Assembly (NCBI GenBank): GCA_016235065.1
Contig: JACRMB010000002.1
Location: 124,001 to 188,000 of the forward strand
Reading direction: 5' to 3'
Origin: Actinomycetota bacterium
Lineage (GTDB): Bacteria; Actinomycetota; Thermoleophilia; BMS3ABIN01
DNA: 64,000 bases
A model generated the notes under the pieces. It saw only the letters and a list, made by a program, of their open reading frames with translations. It made no database searches and was not told the DNA's origin. Position numbers and translations under genes: made by a program. Positions 42,733-51,322 of the stretch are shown piece after piece (the first letter of the stretch is position 1; every line of letters starts with the position of its first letter).

Positions 42733-43071
42733 ATGCGAATCGTTATCACCGGAGTCTGTGGCTCGGGCAAGACCGTCCTCGCCGAGGGGCTGAAAAAGCT
42801 GGGCTACGACGCCCGCGCAGTCGCCCAGGAGCATTCCCTGGTGCCGGAGCTCTTCCTGCATCCTGAACCCGATGTCGTGTTCTACCTTGATGCCAGCGAC
42901 GAGACGGTAGCTTTACGCAAAGAGACCGGCTGGAAGCCGAGCCAGCTCGCAGAACAGCGGCGCCGGCTCAAGCTGGCGAGGCAACGGGCCGACATCCGGT
43001 TGAACACCGACGGCCTCGAGCCGTCGCAGCTGCTGGAAAGAGCGGGGACGGAGCTGGCCAGACGATTTTGA
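42733..43071 (+). CDS. Small P-loop nucleotide-binding protein
   Basis: A 112-residue protein starting with a P-loop, MRIVITGVCGSGKTVLAEGLKKLG (Walker A GVCGSGKT). DVVFYLDAS resembles a Walker B strand; a basic C-terminal half (RRRLKLARQRADIRLNTDGL) resembles the lid of small nucleoside or adenylate kinases. It is shorter than any standard kinase. It starts 4 bases after the SpoIIE-like phosphatase stop, so the two are likely co-translated. The substrate is unknown. Confidence 0.8.
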   Translation: MRIVITGVCGSGKTVLAEGLKKLGYDARAVAQEHSLVPELFLHPEPDVVFYLDASDETVALRKETGWKPSQLAEQRRRLKLARQRADIRLNTDGLEPSQLLERAGTELARRF

Positions 43072-43174
43072 CACCCCCGAGCTTTTAACCTATGCTTTCG
43101 AATGGTGCGGATTTTCCGTGCCAGTCTCCCATGTCTGGCCAGTGGGGACTCGACCGTGACTTGACGGTGAATAT

Positions 43175-44584
43175 TTGACCGATAAACAGAAAAATCTGCT
43201 CATCCTGGGCATCATGCTGCTCCTGGTGGCTATTTCCATAGTCATCATCTATCCACCGTCGGAGAAGACCAGGCTGGGACTCGATCTTCAGGGAGGCCTG
43301 GAGGTCATCCTCGAAGCCCAGGGCGATGTCACAAGTGAGAAGATGGAGCAGGCTGAGATCGTCGTGCGCAACCGCGTCGACAAACTGGGCGTCTCCGAGC
43401 CGGCGATCAACCGCCAGGGCGAGAACCAGATCTCTGTCGGACTCGCTGGGGTCACCAATGTCGAGGAAGCCATGGCGCTCATCGGCAAGACCGCCCTCCT
43501 GGAGTTCAAGAAAGTGGACGACGACCTGACCCAGCAGTACATCCTGGGAACCCTGACTGAAGACAAGATCCCCGCAAACAAGCAGCTGCTCTTCCAGACC
43601 TCCCGGGACGAAGACGGTGAGCTGGTACGCGGCGAGGACGGGCAACCGGTCCGTTCCCCGGTCATCGTAGACCGCGAGGCTCTGATGACCGGTGAGGCGC
43701 TCGACGATGCCCAGATCGGTTACGACCAGTTCGGCAAGCCGAAGGTGGACATGTCATTCACCAGCGACGGCCAGAAGAAGTTCGCCGAGGTCACCGAGAA
43801 GCTGGCTACGGCCGGAGCCATCACCGGCAAGACCTCTCTGATGGCCAGCGTCCTCGACGACGAGGTCATCTCGGCGCCGACCGTCAAGGACAAGATCAAC
43901 AGCGATTCTGCTGAGATCACCGGCAACATCCCGCTCAAGGAAGTCGAGAATGTGGTCCTGGTTCTTAAGACCGGCGCCCTGCCGGTTGAACTCACGACTG
44001 TCGACAAGAACGAGATCAGCGCCACGCTCGGCAAGGACTCTCTAAGGCAGGGTCTGATCGCAGGCCTTGTGGGACTGTTGCTCGTCATGGCCTTCATGCT
44101 GGTCTATTACCGCCTGCTCGGTATAGTCGCCGACCTGGCGCTCATTATCTACGGGCTGCTTTTTTACGCCGTCCTGACCAACCCGTGGTATCCGGCCACC
44201 CTGACCCTGCCCGGCATCGCCGGCATGATCCTGACCGTAGGAGTGGCGGCCGACGCCAACGTGGTCATCTTTGAGCGCATCAAGGAAGAAGTCAGGGCTG
44301 GCAAGACCATCCGTTCTGCAGTCAATTCCGGTTACACCAAGGGTTTCAAGACCATCCTTGACGCCAATGCTGTCACCGTGATCACCGCGGGAGTCATCTT
44401 CATGGTGGCCACCGCCGGGGTTAAGGGCTTCGCCCTGACACTGATGATCGGTGTCGTCATCAGCATGTTCACCGCCATCCTCGCCACCCGGGCCCTGCTG
44501 GCCCTGCTGGCTGATTTCCGGTTCTTCAATAATCCGACCCTGATGGGCATCAAGCCTCCCAAGAAAGACGAGGCGGCGAAATGA
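43175..44584 (+). CDS. secD: Protein translocase subunit SecD
   Basis: A 469-residue RND-type membrane protein that uses the proton motive force to help pull proteins across the membrane. The first span (9-26) is followed by the signature RLGLDLQGGLEVILEA, a large outside domain with NRVDKLGVSEPAI repeats, and five C-terminal spans with GLLLVMAFMLVYYRLLG, LPGIAGMILTVGVAADANVVIFERIKEE and MIGVVISMFTAILATRALL. It starts with TTG. Its last four bases overlap the secF start. Confidence 0.96.
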   Translation: MTDKQKNLLILGIMLLLVAISIVIIYPPSEKTRLGLDLQGGLEVILEAQGDVTSEKMEQAEIVVRNRVDKLGVSEPAINRQGENQISVGLAGVTNVEEAMALIGKTALLEFKKVDDDLTQQYILGTLTEDKIPANKQLLFQTSRDEDGELVRGEDGQPVRSPVIVDREALMTGEALDDAQIGYDQFGKPKVDMSFTSDGQKKFAEVTEKLATAGAITGKTSLMASVLDDEVISAPTVKDKINSDSAEITGNIPLKEVENVVLVLKTGALPVELTTVDKNEISATLGKDSLRQGLIAGLVGLLLVMAFMLVYYRLLGIVADLALIIYGLLFYAVLTNPWYPATLTLPGIAGMILTVGVAADANVVIFERIKEEVRAGKTIRSAVNSGYTKGFKTILDANAVTVITAGVIFMVATAGVKGFALTLMIGVVISMFTAILATRALLALLADFRFFNNPTLMGIKPPKKDEAAK

Positions 44585-45489
44585 TGCACTTTGATTTCAT
44601 GGCCCACAAGAAGATCTGGTTCACCATCTCGGGGATCATCATCCTGGTGGGCCTGGTCAGCCTGGCCACCCGAGGCCTCAATCTCAGCATCGATTTCAAC
44701 AGCGGCAGCCGCCTGGTCGTCAGCTTCGACCAGGAGACCTCCGTGGACGAGGTGCGCGAATCGGTCAAGAATGCCGGTTACAACGAGGCAGTCGTCCAGA
44801 CTATCGGCGAAAGCCGCTACCAGGTCACCCTGCCCGCGCTGAGCGCGGAAGAGGAGATAGCGGTCATCTCCAATCTGGACGGTACTATCGGCGTGACCGA
44901 GAAATCATGGAAGAGCGTCGGGCCGACTTTCGGCGAGCAGGTTGTGGACTCAATGCTCAAGGCAATCATAATCTCCTGGCTGATCATCATCGCCTATGTG
45001 TCGATACGGTTTGAGTACAAATATGCCGTGGCGACGATCCTCGCCCTTATCCACGACCTGGCGATCACGGTTGGCGTCTATTCCATTGTGGGCCGTGAAG
45101 TCACGACTGCGACAGTGGCAGCGGTGCTGACCATCCTCGGATATTCGCTCTATGACACGATCATCGTCTTTGACCGCGTGCGCGAGAACGCGCCGAGGGC
45201 GCGGCGCGGCGCCTATGCCGAGATGGTGAACGAGTCCATCTGGGAGGTCATGGCGCGCTCGATCATCACGACACTGCTGACCGTCACACCAGTCATCTGC
45301 CTGCTGCTCTTCGGTGGCACGACCCTCAAGGATTTCGCCTTCGCCCTGCTGGTGGGCATCCTGTCGGGAGCTTATTCCTCGATCTTTGTGGCAGCGCCGA
45401 TCCTGTGTCTGTGGAAAGAGCGTGAGCCAAAATATCGCGCCACTACCCGGGGCGGCAAGGGAAGCGTAAAGGCAGCCAAAGCAAGGTAA
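44581..45489 (+). CDS. secF: Protein translocase subunit SecF
   Basis: A 302-residue partner of SecD with six membrane spans. N-terminal KIWFTISGIIILVGLVSL and LNLSIDFNSGSRLVV are typical, followed by the conserved core FEYKYAVATILALIHDLAITVGVYSI, TVAAVLTILGYSLYDTIIVFDRVREN, and NESIWEVMARSIITTLLTVTPVICLL. The C-terminus is basic. The ATGA overlap with secD indicates coupled translation. Many large exported proteins are encoded in this window. Confidence 0.96.
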   Translation: MMHFDFMAHKKIWFTISGIIILVGLVSLATRGLNLSIDFNSGSRLVVSFDQETSVDEVRESVKNAGYNEAVVQTIGESRYQVTLPALSAEEEIAVISNLDGTIGVTEKSWKSVGPTFGEQVVDSMLKAIIISWLIIIAYVSIRFEYKYAVATILALIHDLAITVGVYSIVGREVTTATVAAVLTILGYSLYDTIIVFDRVRENAPRARRGAYAEMVNESIWEVMARSIITTLLTVTPVICLLLFGGTTLKDFAFALLVGILSGAYSSIFVAAPILCLWKEREPKYRATTRGGKGSVKAAKAR

Positions 45490-45504
45490 CAGGAAAGGCG
45501 TCGA

Positions 45505-46179
45505 ATGGGGACGCTGCTTTCGCAAATAACGGCTTTTTTGCCTATCTTCCTGGCAAGTCCGACCATGTACGCCGGCATGCTGCTGATCCTGAACTCTCCC
45601 ATCCACCCCCGCACGCGGGCGTTCGCGGCATTTCTTGGCTCGGTCGTTGTAGCGATCGTCGTCGGTGGCCTGGCCTTTTCCGCGGGTGGCGCCAGCGAAG
45701 CGGTTCGCGAGCCGGGTGACTCATCGGCTGTCATCAACATCATCCTCGGCATCCTCCTGATCTTTCTCGGGATAAAGAACCTGGTCAGGGGCCCCCGGGA
45801 AAAGAAGCCGAAGAAGGATAAATCCACAGACGCCGCCGCCACAGGGCTAAGGTTCGCCAAATATCTGGGCATCGGCGCTATCCTGACTGTCACAAATCCC
45901 ACTTCCATGGCCTCGCTCATAGCTTCGTCGAAGCTGGTCCTCGACTCAGGGCTGGAATCGACCCAGCAGATAATGGCCATGGCCGTTGCGGCATTCTATG
46001 TGACACTCCCGTTTCTGATTCCGCTGGCGCTTGCACTGGTGGCTCCGGATCTTTCCACGAAGTTCCTGAACGGAGTCGACAACATCCTCAAGAAATACAG
46101 CCGTTACATCATCGCGGGCATACTCATGCTGCTCGGCCTGTACCTGATCAAGAAAGGCGTGGATATTTTCAACGGCTGA
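45505..46179 (+). CDS. GAP/SfLAP-like six-span membrane protein
   Basis: A 224-residue integral membrane protein with six predicted spans in two sets of three, separated by a lysine-rich cytoplasmic loop (GPREKKPKKDKSTD). MLLILNSPIHPRTRAFAAFLGS and the AKYLGIGAILTVTNPTSMASLIAS segment (conserved TNP) match the LysE-like GAP (sulfolipid-addressing protein) family seen mostly in actinobacteria. In mycobacteria relatives help export glycolipids; the cargo here is unknown. AGGAAAGG precedes the start. It is the last gene of the tgt-sec run. Confidence 0.8.
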   Translation: MGTLLSQITAFLPIFLASPTMYAGMLLILNSPIHPRTRAFAAFLGSVVVAIVVGGLAFSAGGASEAVREPGDSSAVINIILGILLIFLGIKNLVRGPREKKPKKDKSTDAAATGLRFAKYLGIGAILTVTNPTSMASLIASSKLVLDSGLESTQQIMAMAVAAFYVTLPFLIPLALALVAPDLSTKFLNGVDNILKKYSRYIIAGILMLLGLYLIKKGVDIFNG

Positions 46180-46370
46180 TCCCGATTTCGACTGTCCTCC
46201 GCGTCAGCCCAGCCTCAGCAGGTTCAGTTTCGCCTTCTCGCGGGTATCCTTCCCACAGCGGGTTTCCGCTTAACCACGGCATTCCTGTTCATCTTTTCCA
46301 ACCCGCTGCCGATTGATTATGCGCCCTTCGGCCAATCAAGGCAGAGGGTACTGTTTGGGAGGCGATCCAG

Positions 46371-46829
46371 ATGGCCAACATGCTCGAACGGAGCATCCTC
46401 ATGACTCTCGGCGCCGCCATGCTCACGAAGGAGATGGCTGAGTCGCTGGCGGACAGCCTGGCGCAGAAAGGCGGGGAGACTACCGCTTTGGGGCGCGAGG
46501 CAGTCGATGAGGCGGTAGACAAGGCGAAGGAAGAGGCGCGCTCGTTACGCGGACGATTCGACGACACCATTCAGCGGAACTTTCGCGAATTGGGCCTGGC
46601 TCCCAGCACCGAGATCGAGGAGCTGAAGCTCAAGGTAGCCCAGCTCGAGCATCGGATAAGACTGCTGGAAACAGATTCACAGAAATCCAGGGCTGAGACA
46701 GGCTCGCCGGGAGTCATCGGCGAGGCGGTTTCGAAAGAGCCGGATATGAAGGCTGCACCAGTCGAGCCGGAGGAACCGGGCGCCGCGGCGCCGAAATCTG
46801 AAGCAGCAGCCACTTCAGTAGAAGGGTAG
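46371..46829 (+). CDS. Phasin-like coiled-coil protein
   Basis: A 152-residue soluble protein, mostly helical. An amphipathic N-terminus (ILMTLGAAMLTKEMAESLADSLAQKG) and a charged helix (DEAVDKAKEEARSLRGRFDDTIQRNFRELGL) lead to a short leucine heptad coil (IEELKLKVAQLEHRIRLLET) and a disordered tail rich in E, A and P. The pattern resembles phasin/PhaF-type proteins that precede ABC1/UbiB kinase genes in other genomes. GGGAGG precedes the start. It ends 6 bases before the kinase gene, so the two form an operon. Confidence 0.8.
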   Translation: MANMLERSILMTLGAAMLTKEMAESLADSLAQKGGETTALGREAVDEAVDKAKEEARSLRGRFDDTIQRNFRELGLAPSTEIEELKLKVAQLEHRIRLLETDSQKSRAETGSPGVIGEAVSKEPDMKAAPVEPEEPGAAAPKSEAAATSVEG

Positions 46830-46835
46830 GACGAC

Positions 46836-48497
46836 ATGCGCCTGGCAAGCAGCGTCCGCAACGTCGACCGGATCCGCGACATAACCGAGATAGCCGCCAA
46901 GCATGGTTTCGGCTACTGGTTCGAGCGCCATCAGATGCGCAATCTGCTGCCCAAGGGATGGCGCGGCGAACCCAAGCCGGTCGGCAGCCGCGGCGAGCAC
47001 ATGCGCAGGATGTTCGAGGAGCTTGGTCCCACTTTCGTCAAGTTCGGCCAACTGCTCAGCACCAGGCCTGACGCCCTGCCTGCCGACATAATCGCTGAAC
47101 TTCGCAAACTGCAGGACGACGTCCCGCCCTTCCCGCTGGCTGTCGCCGAGGAGACGATTGAGTCGGAGCTGGGGCTCACCATCGAGCGGCTGTTCCTGGA
47201 GTTCGACGAGGCGCCGCTGGCGGCCGCCTCGATCGGCCAGGTCCACCGGGCGGTGCTGCCCAACGGCGACCAGGTGATCGTCAAGGTCCAGCGGCCCGAA
47301 GCGGATGCCAAGATACGCTCTGACATCGACCTCCTTTACCAGCTGGGCTACGTGATCCGTGACCATAGCCCCACGGACTTCTTCATCGATCCCGTAGGCC
47401 TGGTGGACCAGTTCGCCCGCGGTATCCGCAATGAACTCGACTATCACGTGGAAGCCCGGAACGCCGAGCGCTTCCGGGAGAACTTCCGGGATGATCATAC
47501 GGTGCATATCCCGAAGGTCTATCAGCAGTACTCCACCTCGCGGGTACTGACGCTCGAATGGGTCGATGGGGTGCAGCTGGCGGATGTAGACACGCTTGCC
47601 CTGGATCTGGCCGAACGACAGGCCCTGGCCACGACCATCGCCAAGTGCTGGCTCAAGCAGATATATATCGACGGATTCTTCCATGGCGATCCGCACCCGG
47701 CGAACATCATGGTGCTGGATGGCGGCGCGATCGGCCTGGTGGATTTCGGTATCGCCGGGCGCCTGAGCGACAGCGACCGGCAGAACATCATCAGCCTCTT
47801 CATGGATATCATGAACGAGAGGATCGAGAACATCCCCCGTCGTCTTTCCGCCCTGGGGGTGGAATTCCCGAAGGAGAAGGAAGCCGAGTTCATCAGCGAA
47901 TCCAGGGACCTTTTCAACAAGTATTTTGGGGCGAATCTCGAAGAGATGGATCCGGTAGCCGTCTTCCGCGACGTCTTCGGGGCCATCTACCGGCTTAAGC
48001 TGAAGCTGCCGACCCAGTACCTGCTGCTGGAGCGCTCAGCCGGGACCCTGGAGGGGATCGGCAGGCAGCTCTACCCGGGCTTCAACGTTTTCGAATTCGC
48101 CAGGCCTTATACGAGGGAATTCATCCGGCAGCGTTATTCCCCGGAGAACATCGCGGCCCGGGGCGGCAGGGAGTTGCAGAACTATTTCAGCATGTTACGC
48201 GAGTTCCCCGGGCAGCTGCATGATTCGCTGGAGCAGATGACCAGCGGTGATCTCAAGATCAACTTCGTGCATCGCAACCTGGAAGAGCCGATGCACCGGT
48301 TCACGGTCTCCACCAACCGGCTTGTGGTAGCTATCGTGCTCGCCTCGCTGATCCTGGGAACCTCGATCATCGGGCTCTTCGCCGAAGAGGGGCCGAAGAT
48401 CATGGGCATCTCGGTGTTCGCCCTGTTCGGTTTCGTCACTTCGGGCTTCTTCGGCCTGTGGCTGGTGGTTGGCATCCTGAGATCCGGGCGGCTCTGA
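46836..48497 (+). CDS. ABC1/UbiB/AarF-family atypical kinase
   Basis: A 553-residue member of the UbiB family. The family's KxGQ motif is in TFVKFGQLLSTRPDALP; AAASIGQVHRAVLPNGDQVIVKVQRP contains the A-rich nucleotide loop and the ATP lysine. NELDYHVEARNAERF, DGFFHGDPHPANIMVL and IGLVDFGIAG carry the catalytic and metal residues. Two membrane spans close the C-terminus (about 490-512 and 522-545). UbiB proteins support isoprenoid lipid or quinone synthesis through ATPase activity. It follows the coiled-coil gene, which may be its partner. Confidence 0.93.
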   Translation: MRLASSVRNVDRIRDITEIAAKHGFGYWFERHQMRNLLPKGWRGEPKPVGSRGEHMRRMFEELGPTFVKFGQLLSTRPDALPADIIAELRKLQDDVPPFPLAVAEETIESELGLTIERLFLEFDEAPLAAASIGQVHRAVLPNGDQVIVKVQRPEADAKIRSDIDLLYQLGYVIRDHSPTDFFIDPVGLVDQFARGIRNELDYHVEARNAERFRENFRDDHTVHIPKVYQQYSTSRVLTLEWVDGVQLADVDTLALDLAERQALATTIAKCWLKQIYIDGFFHGDPHPANIMVLDGGAIGLVDFGIAGRLSDSDRQNIISLFMDIMNERIENIPRRLSALGVEFPKEKEAEFISESRDLFNKYFGANLEEMDPVAVFRDVFGAIYRLKLKLPTQYLLLERSAGTLEGIGRQLYPGFNVFEFARPYTREFIRQRYSPENIAARGGRELQNYFSMLREFPGQLHDSLEQMTSGDLKINFVHRNLEEPMHRFTVSTNRLVVAIVLASLILGTSIIGLFAEEGPKIMGISVFALFGFVTSGFFGLWLVVGILRSGRL

Positions 48498-48613
48498 ATC
48501 AGGGTAGCTGAATCAGGCCCGCGCCAGCTCTCAGGTCTGGCCGCGCCGTATCTGGTTCGTACAGGGCGTATCTCTCCAGCAGCTTCCACGCTATAACAGA
48601 CAGAAGCCTTTCC

Positions 48614-48632
48614 AGGCAGCCTGCGGCTGCCT
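48614..48632 (+). other. Hairpin just upstream of the diguanylate cyclase start
   Basis: A perfect 8-bp stem AGGCAGCC-TGC-GGCTGCCT ends 19 bases before the ATG at 48652, a gene without a visible ribosome site. It has no T-run after it, so it could be a weak terminator of the kinase gene or a structure affecting translation. Confidence 0.4.
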
Positions 48633-48651
48633 TCATCAATCTTCTTATTCC

Positions 48652-50595
48652 ATGAAACTGCACACAAAGCTATATCTGTTCTTTGCCGGCATCGTGCTTT
48701 TGCCGCTGCTGGTGATGACCGTGGCCGCCAGCGTCGTGCTGGACCGCAGTGCCGAGGATACCTATGAAGGCCGGCTGCAGAGCGGCCTGGCCGCCGCGGC
48801 CGCGATCGTGTCCGCACAGGCGCAGGTTCTGGAGGGCGACCTCCAGGTCGCGCTGCAGAATGCTGACACCGGCGCTTTTTCCAGCGGCGCCGCGGTGAGG
48901 CGCGCCGCGGTCATGAGCACGCTGTTAGCTGACACCGGTGCGGCGGGCATCACTGTTCGCGATCCTTCAGGCGAGGTGGTCGCCGAGGCGGGTGAGACGA
49001 TCAAACCAGGCGATTCCGCCGTCGACCTGACGCCGATGATCGCTGCCACTGCTTCCCTTTCCCAGCCGGATGGAGCCATCTGGCGAGTGACCCTGCTGAA
49101 ACCATATGATACTGAATCCCTTTCACGGGTCTTTTCCTCCCAGGGGCTTGAATGGGGTGTCCTCGAAGACACTTCGCTACTTGCGGGCTCACTACCTCAA
49201 GGCAGCGATGTGCGCGAGGAGGGTGGCGCGTCCATAAGGACTGCTGATTCCTCGGCGCCGACAGACGCGATTCAGGCGCAGGTGGGAGAAGAGGAGTATC
49301 TTGCCTCGGCGATTATGCTGCCCCGCGATATCACCAGCAGCCTGTCGATCCTTGTCGCCGCCGTGCCCCTGGCAGCCGTCGGCGCCGCTTCCATGCAGGC
49401 GCTTGAAGTCGGCCTGTTCCTGATGCTCGGTGTAGCGGTCATGGCGGGATTCCTCGGATTTCTGCTGGCGCGTAACATCACCCTGCCGCTGCGGGAACTC
49501 ACCAGCGCCGCGGCTGCAGGCATAGAGGGCGATCTCGGGCGCACGGTAGAGGTCAAGTCGAATGACGAGATCGGCAGCCTGGCCAGCTCGTTCGGCCATA
49601 TGCAGGCAAGCCTGCGCGATCACATCGGCGACCTGGAGGAATCGCGCACCCAGCTGCTGCTGGCGCTTTCCTATGCCGGCGAGATACTCGGATCTACCTC
49701 GGACCGGGCCCGCATGATGAAGACCACGGCCGAAGCCGCCCGCCTGGCCACGGGAGCAAGTGGTGTCTGGGTCGAACTGTTCGCCAGCAACAGGCCGCCC
49801 GTGCGCAGCGCCGTATCCACGGGGGTGCCGTCATGGTTCTTTGATGACAAGATGAAAAAGCAGGCCGCAGGTATGTCCGAGCAGGTGGCCGCGGGCAGCA
49901 TCACCGCCGGCGAGATCCTCGATTTCGGGCCTGGCAGTGAGGCGGTCGCCTATCCAATGGTCCATGAGCGGCAGGCTCTGGGAGCCATGGTCGCGGTCTT
50001 CGGCACTGATGAGTCATCCGAAGAGAGCCGCAAGATGCTTGGTTCCCTGGCAGCCCAGGCGGCGAGCGCAGTGGAGAACGTTAACTTTGTGGAACTGCAG
50101 GAGCTTCTGGCGACGACCGATCCGATGACCAGCCTGTTCAATTTCCGCTACCTTTGCAATTGCATGGACAAGGAGATCAGCAAGAGCCGCCGTTATAACC
50201 ACAAGCTGTCGGTGGCGATCCTCGACCTTGATGATTTCAAGGCCATCAACGACACGTTCGGGCATCAGGCCGGGGATGAGCTGCTGCGGGCCGTGGGAGA
50301 TGTGCTGAGCAGCGGCGTGCGAGACGCGGATATGGTAGCCCGCTATGGCGGGGAAGAATTCTCGGTAGTATTTCCGGAGACCGATAAGGCGGATGCACTC
50401 AATGTCGTGGAGAAACTGAGGCGGGATATTGCGGATATCTCACTGGTCGAATACCCGGAGGTGCGGGTCACGGCCAGCATCGGCATCGCCGGATTCCCGG
50501 AGGATGGTGAAGACAAGACAGACCTGCTCGTGAGTGCCGATAAGGCGCTTTACCGAGCCAAGGCGGCGGGCAAGAACCGCAGCGTCGCTGCCTGA
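48652..50595 (+). CDS. Membrane diguanylate cyclase (sensor-HAMP-GAF-GGDEF)
   Basis: A 647-residue protein. Two membrane spans (about 8-30 and 243-270) flank an outside sensor domain; a HAMP linker follows (RNITLPLRELTSAAAAGIEGDLG... DEIGSLASSFGHMQ), then a GAF-like domain (about 340-480) and the GGDEF domain. The active-site loop is intact as GGEEF at 566-570, and an RxxD inhibitory site (RDAD, 557-560) is correctly placed five residues upstream, so product feedback is expected. DPMTSLFNFRYL opens the domain. The signal is unknown. It starts a signalling cluster that extends to 56719. No Shine-Dalgarno site precedes the ATG. Confidence 0.92.
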   Translation: MKLHTKLYLFFAGIVLLPLLVMTVAASVVLDRSAEDTYEGRLQSGLAAAAAIVSAQAQVLEGDLQVALQNADTGAFSSGAAVRRAAVMSTLLADTGAAGITVRDPSGEVVAEAGETIKPGDSAVDLTPMIAATASLSQPDGAIWRVTLLKPYDTESLSRVFSSQGLEWGVLEDTSLLAGSLPQGSDVREEGGASIRTADSSAPTDAIQAQVGEEEYLASAIMLPRDITSSLSILVAAVPLAAVGAASMQALEVGLFLMLGVAVMAGFLGFLLARNITLPLRELTSAAAAGIEGDLGRTVEVKSNDEIGSLASSFGHMQASLRDHIGDLEESRTQLLLALSYAGEILGSTSDRARMMKTTAEAARLATGASGVWVELFASNRPPVRSAVSTGVPSWFFDDKMKKQAAGMSEQVAAGSITAGEILDFGPGSEAVAYPMVHERQALGAMVAVFGTDESSEESRKMLGSLAAQAASAVENVNFVELQELLATTDPMTSLFNFRYLCNCMDKEISKSRRYNHKLSVAILDLDDFKAINDTFGHQAGDELLRAVGDVLSSGVRDADMVARYGGEEFSVVFPETDKADALNVVEKLRRDIADISLVEYPEVRVTASIGIAGFPEDGEDKTDLLVSADKALYRAKAAGKNRSVAA

Positions 50596-50617
50596 GAGAC
50601 TGGTTTCGCTGCCGATC

Positions 50618-50667
50618 CGTAAGTAGGCTACCCGGTCATCCTTCGTAAGCAGGCTACCCGGTCATCC
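50618..50667. repeat. 24-bp direct repeat, two copies
   Basis: CGTAAG[T/C]AGGCTACCCGG plus TCATCC occurs at 50618-50641 and 50644-50667 with one mismatch and a two-base spacer, between two convergent genes. Period 26. It may be a short tandem duplication. Confidence 0.75.
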
Positions 50668-50675
50668 CTGGTGGC

Positions 50676-51191
50676 TTAATCTTCGTGGCGCGAGACTTTG
50701 CTCCGGTCGCCAGAACTACTCTCATCCTTCTCGCTTTTCTTGGGCTCTTCACTTCGGCTGCCGGAGCGGTCATCGTCATCCCTGTCTTCGTCATCATCAT
50801 CTCGCGACGGCTCCGCTGATACGCCTGCAACTATGCCGGCCGTGCCGCTATCACTCTGGACGATGGCAACCTGTCCGGACGGGATTCCCCCCGCAAGGAG
50901 CACCGGCGCGACGGGCGTAGCCGGGACTTCGAAACCGGGGCTGATCGCTGGAGCGGGATTCATGGGAACCGGTTCGAGGATACGCGCAGCCGGGAGGCCG
51001 GCGATCGGAGGCGGGGGTAATAGATCGCGGCCGGCGAACATGAAGAGGTACAGGGACGCCGTAAGCGTCAGCACCGAAAGGCTGCCGGCTATGGCAACAG
51101 CCGCCGCTGGGCGCGACAGGATGCCGCCGATGGCGCCGGCGAGCTTCGTCTCCCGCGTGACTGTGAATAATGATCTCATCAAGGCCTTCAA
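50676..51191 (-). CDS. Single-span protein with proline-rich and acidic tail, unknown
   Basis: A 171-residue protein. A basic N-terminus precedes one membrane span (about 32-53, AVAIAGSLSVLTLTASLYLFMF). The outside part is proline/alanine-rich and then strongly charged at the C-terminus (runs of D, E, R, K and S). I recognise no family. The layout resembles membrane-anchored anti-sigma or wall-associated proteins, but no cytoplasmic regulator domain is seen. A plus-strand frame (50698-51267) covers the same DNA, but its serine runs look like the complement of the charged tail. It is divergent from the PAS histidine kinase gene. Confidence 0.6.
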   Translation of the reverse strand: MKALMRSLFTVTRETKLAGAIGGILSRPAAAVAIAGSLSVLTLTASLYLFMFAGRDLLPPPPIAGLPAARILEPVPMNPAPAISPGFEVPATPVAPVLLAGGIPSGQVAIVQSDSGTAGIVAGVSAEPSRDDDDEDRDDDDRSGSRSEEPKKSEKDESSSGDRSKVSRHED

Positions 51192-51322
51192 TAATGAGAG
51201 CGCAGATGCAGCCGAAAAGATACGCGGCCGGGCAGGAAGGCATTATCCGGCCGAAACAGGGGAATGATAAGATGGAATCCCCCCTGAGGTAATGTTGTCA
51301 GACTGGAGGTCCGGTTCAGGCC

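Noticed and set aside
43072-43174. Possible regulatory hairpin between the P-loop gene and secD
   Set aside because: The inverted repeat (AGTCTCCC with GGGGACT) needs a bulge and has no supporting context.
46180-46370. Possible small RNA or tRNA-like element before the coiled-coil gene
   Set aside because: Only short arms (AGCGG/CCGCT and TTGATT/AATCAA) with no cloverleaf, T-loop or CCA end.
50618-50667. Possible CRISPR remnant
   Set aside because: Only two repeats with a two-base spacer, and no cas genes in the window.
50698-51267. Plus-strand frame opposite the acidic-tailed membrane protein
   Set aside because: Its serine runs are the complement of the charged tail; the minus-strand frame has a credible membrane span and topology.
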